Source: Atherinomorus stipes (taxonomy: Eukaryota; Chordata; Actinopteri; Atheriniformes; Atherinidae). Taken from it: a stretch of 64,000 bases of DNA. How positions within the stretch are numbered: position 1 is the stretch's first letter; each line of letters opens with the position of its first letter. Shown piece by piece: positions 61,805 to 64,000 of the stretch. The notes below the pieces were generated by a model that searched no databases, was not told where the DNA came from, and saw only the letters and a program-made list of their open reading frames with translations. The position numbers and the translations under genes are program-made. Location of the stretch: contig JALJCO010012873.1 in the NCBI GenBank assembly GCA_023101725.1, forward strand, positions 186,001 to 250,000, written 5' to 3'.

Positions 61805-62639
61805 GGGACTTCTGAAATGGCCAAAAAGCAACTGAGACACGTCAGGAGGTGAAAACTTTCAGCACGAAAAGTTACACAGGACGACTGGTGGTGGCAGATT
61901 TAAAACCAGCAGATGTTTTCCAGAAAAACATCAAATTTCTTGGAAAGTACATTCAACATGTTGCTTTTGCATCACTTTCAATGAAACAAAGGATTTAAAA
62001 ATGTTCCTGTCATCATCACATCCTTTCTCAGAAGGAGAGTTTTTATGCATTAAATGTTATATTACACATGAACACAGAGTTACGGAGCACACGTCTGCAC
62101 CTGAAAGCAGAAAAAGACGAGTATCACATCAGTATTCATCATCCAGAGGAGTCAAAACAACAGCGATTGTGTTCGACTGCAAGCAAATCAGACAGCTAGT
62201 GTGGAGCTTCAACGATTCGCTGAAAGGTTCTGATAGATTTCTAGTAAGGGAAGTAGATTCTGTGGAGGGCTTTCTGCATTCCTGACTGTTCATGTGTCTC
62301 TGAGCTCTGCCAACTTTCAGTGTGTTTAAGGGGAAGCTGCTCTGCAGGATGAGTCAACCCAACATTCCTTTGGTTTCACAAAATCATGAAATCAGAAGTG
62401 TCTGCACCTTTTTAAATAAGTGTGAAGTTTATATTAAGGTCATTGCACCACATAAACGTATGTTTACTGCCAATTCTAAGAGTGTGTTTCCAGTTTGAGT
62501 TGGAAGGGTGATGAACGTGCACACACTGCATAACAGACATTATTCTGTCTCCAAACTTACAAAGGAAACATCCATTTAGGTCAGAAAACTGGTCAGATCA
62601 AATGAGAGGCTTGAAGAGGGGAGTTTTTTCCTTCCTGCT

Positions 62640-62830
62640 TACATTGAACAAAGGAATGTGAAGCACTTGGAGGATTTCTCAGCAGAGGTCAAGTGCTGCG
62701 GGTGTCAGAGCGCAGAGGCCAGATATCCCAGAGGGGCGAATGCCTGCGGGTATTATGGCTTGCAAGGCAAAGATAAATGACTGAGCTCCACCAATAGGTG
62801 TCAGGCTTCCTTCCACGCTGCATTAGAGCC
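62640..62830. other. Non-repetitive block close to the LPP exon, possible conserved element
   Basis: High-complexity sequence with AGATAA, CCAAT and ATTATGG words, about 0.2 kb downstream (LPP sense) of the exon donor. Candidate splicing or transcription regulatory DNA; evidence is texture only. Confidence 0.3.
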
Positions 62831-63022
62831 CTCGGAGGTGATGAAGAGAGTGTGTGTGTCCGTGAGTTAAGAGCGTCTGGCTGCAGGCAGCATCCGGGCT
62901 GGTCGGCTCTGCAACTGGCTGCAGCTCAGACAGAGACGCAGCTCTGCTGGGCGCGTTCCGAGCACCGCTCGCTCTCTGCAGACGTTTAACATGCACCATC
63001 GTTCTCATGCAGAAGCTGCTTC

Positions 63023-63028
63023 TCTCAC
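63023..63028 (-). other. lpp: 5' splice site (donor) of the upstream LPP exon
   Basis: Minus-strand CAG|GTGAGA, a strong U1-type donor directly after codon YDYQ. It fixes the exon end and the phase-0 junction with the exon at 49004. Confidence 0.85.
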
Positions 63029-63132
63029 CTGATAATCGTAGGAGTTCGCCAGTGGTGGAGGGGGGAAGGAACCAGGGGATGATGGGAAAGCAGCTGAGTC
63101 TTCGACAGGTGGTGGAGGGGGAGGGTAGTCTG
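63029..63132 (-). CDS. lpp: LPP coding exon (proline-rich region), internal exon
   Basis: Read on the minus strand, this exon gives 34 complete codons starting DYPPPPPP, passing through VEDSAAFPSSPGSFPPPP and ending YDYQ. This aligns with the N-terminal proline-rich stretch of vertebrate LPP, a zyxin-family scaffold at focal adhesions and cell contacts that also shuttles to the nucleus. In the family, poly-proline runs here bind VASP/EVH1 or SH3 proteins; I do not see a perfect FPPPP in the first run, but GSFPPPP is present. The exon ends in CAG followed by GTGAGA (63023-63028), a good donor, in phase 0. The acceptor is a tandem CAGCAG, so the first base could be 63132 (split codon completed by CA) or 63129. 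The next LPP exon at 48882-49004 begins in phase 0, which fits. The identification rests on recalled family sequence and on the paired exon. Confidence 0.88.
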
Positions 63133-63160
63133 CTGGGATGGACACACACACACACACACC
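63129..63160 (-). other. lpp: 3' splice site with (TG)9 repeat and NAGNAG acceptor
   Basis: On the minus strand the usual pyrimidine tract is replaced by about nine TG units (63142-63159), followed by TCCATCCCAG and then a second CAG. The two AG acceptors, three bases apart, would give proteins differing by one residue near the start of the proline-rich segment. TG-rich tracts next to 3' splice sites can be bound by CELF or TDP-43 type proteins; that is known for other genes and is only inferred here. Confidence 0.7.
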
Positions 63161-64000
63161 AAGAAAAACAAAAACGGCTTATTAAATACTTCCTCTTTTT
63201 TCTACAGTCAAACTGTCACAATTCAGAAAGAACACACACTACAACTGCTGCATAAACACATGAGGAAAATGAAGTTTTTATTTCAAACAACCGGTCAGGT
63301 GCAGATAAACGACTCTAAAGAGTTTTAGAGTTACGAATCTGCGGCTGAAGAGGAAGACAGAGCTCCTGCAGACTTCATCGGTTTAATGTAAAGTTTGCGT
63401 GAGTGTGGCTCTGCAGATTCCTGCATGCTGATCAGTGTAACAGTCCAGTGGTTTACTGCAGCTGGATGCTCATGTTTCCTGTTCACAGCAGAAACAAATG
63501 CAGAATTTTACTTGAACAACGTGAATTACAAGATGGACATTTCTCATTTCTTTGTAGAAAAAGTAAAAACATCTGTAGAGACGTTGGGAAACTTTCTAAA
63601 ATGCAAAAAAAAAAAAAAGCCCAAACATTTGTTTGACTCTTAAACAGACACAAGTGCAAGCAAGTTTAGTCCCCATTCATGTTGCAGCCTATGCCTTCTG
63701 AGGAGGCTGAAACAGTTGGCATGAACAGTTAACATAGAGATGGACAGTATAAACCTTTTTTTTCATTATTTATTAAACCAGAAGGATGAGTCTTTATAGA
63801 GAAAGGCTGATGTGCAATGTGCATACTTTCAAGGAGGGTTCTTATTGTTCTGATCATTTTTAATGGACCTACTTAAGAACATTTTATAGTCTTGACTCAT
63901 TTTATTGCTGGGTTAATGTGCACATCCATGTTTTGTGTCTAGGTATTGCATTAATTGTGCAGTGAATGTCATTTTAGTTTGTCTTAAAGAAGGTGCCTCT
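63133..64000 (-). other. lpp: LPP intron upstream of the proline-rich exon, partial
   Basis: Non-coding sequence up to the window edge. It starts with the TG microsatellite of the acceptor. The N-terminal LPP exon expected upstream is not present in these 868 bases on the minus strand. Confidence 0.7.

Larger units (their letters stand above)
49005..63028 (-). other. lpp: LPP intron, 14,024 bp
   Basis: Bounded by GTGAGA at the right end and by a CT-rich acceptor ending in CAG at the left end (minus-strand sense). It holds an L1 insertion, MITEs, a Tc1 remnant, LINE/SINE 3' ends, and non-repetitive blocks near 56.8-57.3 kb and 62.6-62.8 kb described separately. I saw no further coding exon. 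The stretches 51.85-54.6 kb and 57.4-59.2 kb contain only AT-rich sequence and vague MITE-like fragments (for example a hAT-like piece near 52.97-53.04 kb). Confidence 0.85.

Overview
The window looks like a piece of a ray-finned fish (teleost) nuclear genome. It is intron-rich and interrupted by many teleost-type transposons: Tc1-like elements, hAT and PIF/Harbinger miniature elements, L1- and CR1/L2/Rex1-like LINE ends, tRNA-derived SINEs, and a BEL/Pao LTR retrotransposon. No prokaryotic gene layout is present, and nearly all short open frames are chance frames in non-coding DNA.

Host gene. Two small minus-strand exons encode consecutive parts of the proline-rich N-terminal half of LPP (lipoma-preferred partner, a zyxin-family LIM protein of focal adhesions). 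They lie at 63029-63132 (34 full codons plus a split codon) and 48882-49004 (41 codons). Both have matching splice sites and compatible phase. The window therefore lies inside LPP, transcribed right to left, with a 14.0 kb intron between the exons, at least 48.9 kb of the next intron to the left, and the start of the preceding intron at the right edge. The 5' exons and the LIM-domain exons are outside the window.

Largest mobile element. A 7.7 kb BEL/Pao retrotransposon (36157-43901, plus strand, antisense to LPP) sits in the left intron. Its 545 bp LTRs show no difference by eye, and it is flanked by a 5 bp target duplication (CCATA), so it inserted very recently. It encodes a Gag-protease frame (37267-40212) and an RT-RNase H-integrase frame (about 40197-43175). 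The two are separated by one -1 frame change at an A run just before the RT domain. No envelope frame is present.

Rest of the window. Region by region: 1-2.7 kb is possible conserved intronic DNA with weak transposon traces. 2.8-8 kb holds TTAA-type MITEs, a Tc1-like copy split by a later insertion, and a LINE 3' end. 10-13 kb holds a hAT MITE, a foldback MITE and a PIF-like MITE. 14.8-18.2 kb is a SINE, then a Tc1-like copy with two nested inserts. 20.4-25 kb is another Tc1-like copy with nested inserts and a second foldback copy. 27.4-30 kb is a third nested Tc1-like copy containing a hAT element, a PIF-like element and an L1 insertion, each with its target duplication. 30.4-35.7 kb is large non-autonomous hAT elements and SINE/LINE fragments. 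44.7-45.1 kb is a second copy of the hAT MITE. 49.2-50.1 kb is an L1 insertion 0.24 kb upstream of an LPP exon. 50.7-61.8 kb is MITEs and LINE/SINE ends with one notable non-repetitive block at 56.8-57.3 kb.

I found no convincing new biological system. The points most worth a second look are the young BEL element and its single frame break, the TG-repeat plus NAGNAG 3' splice site of an LPP exon, the datable nested transposon stacks, and several non-repetitive intronic blocks that could be conserved enhancers.
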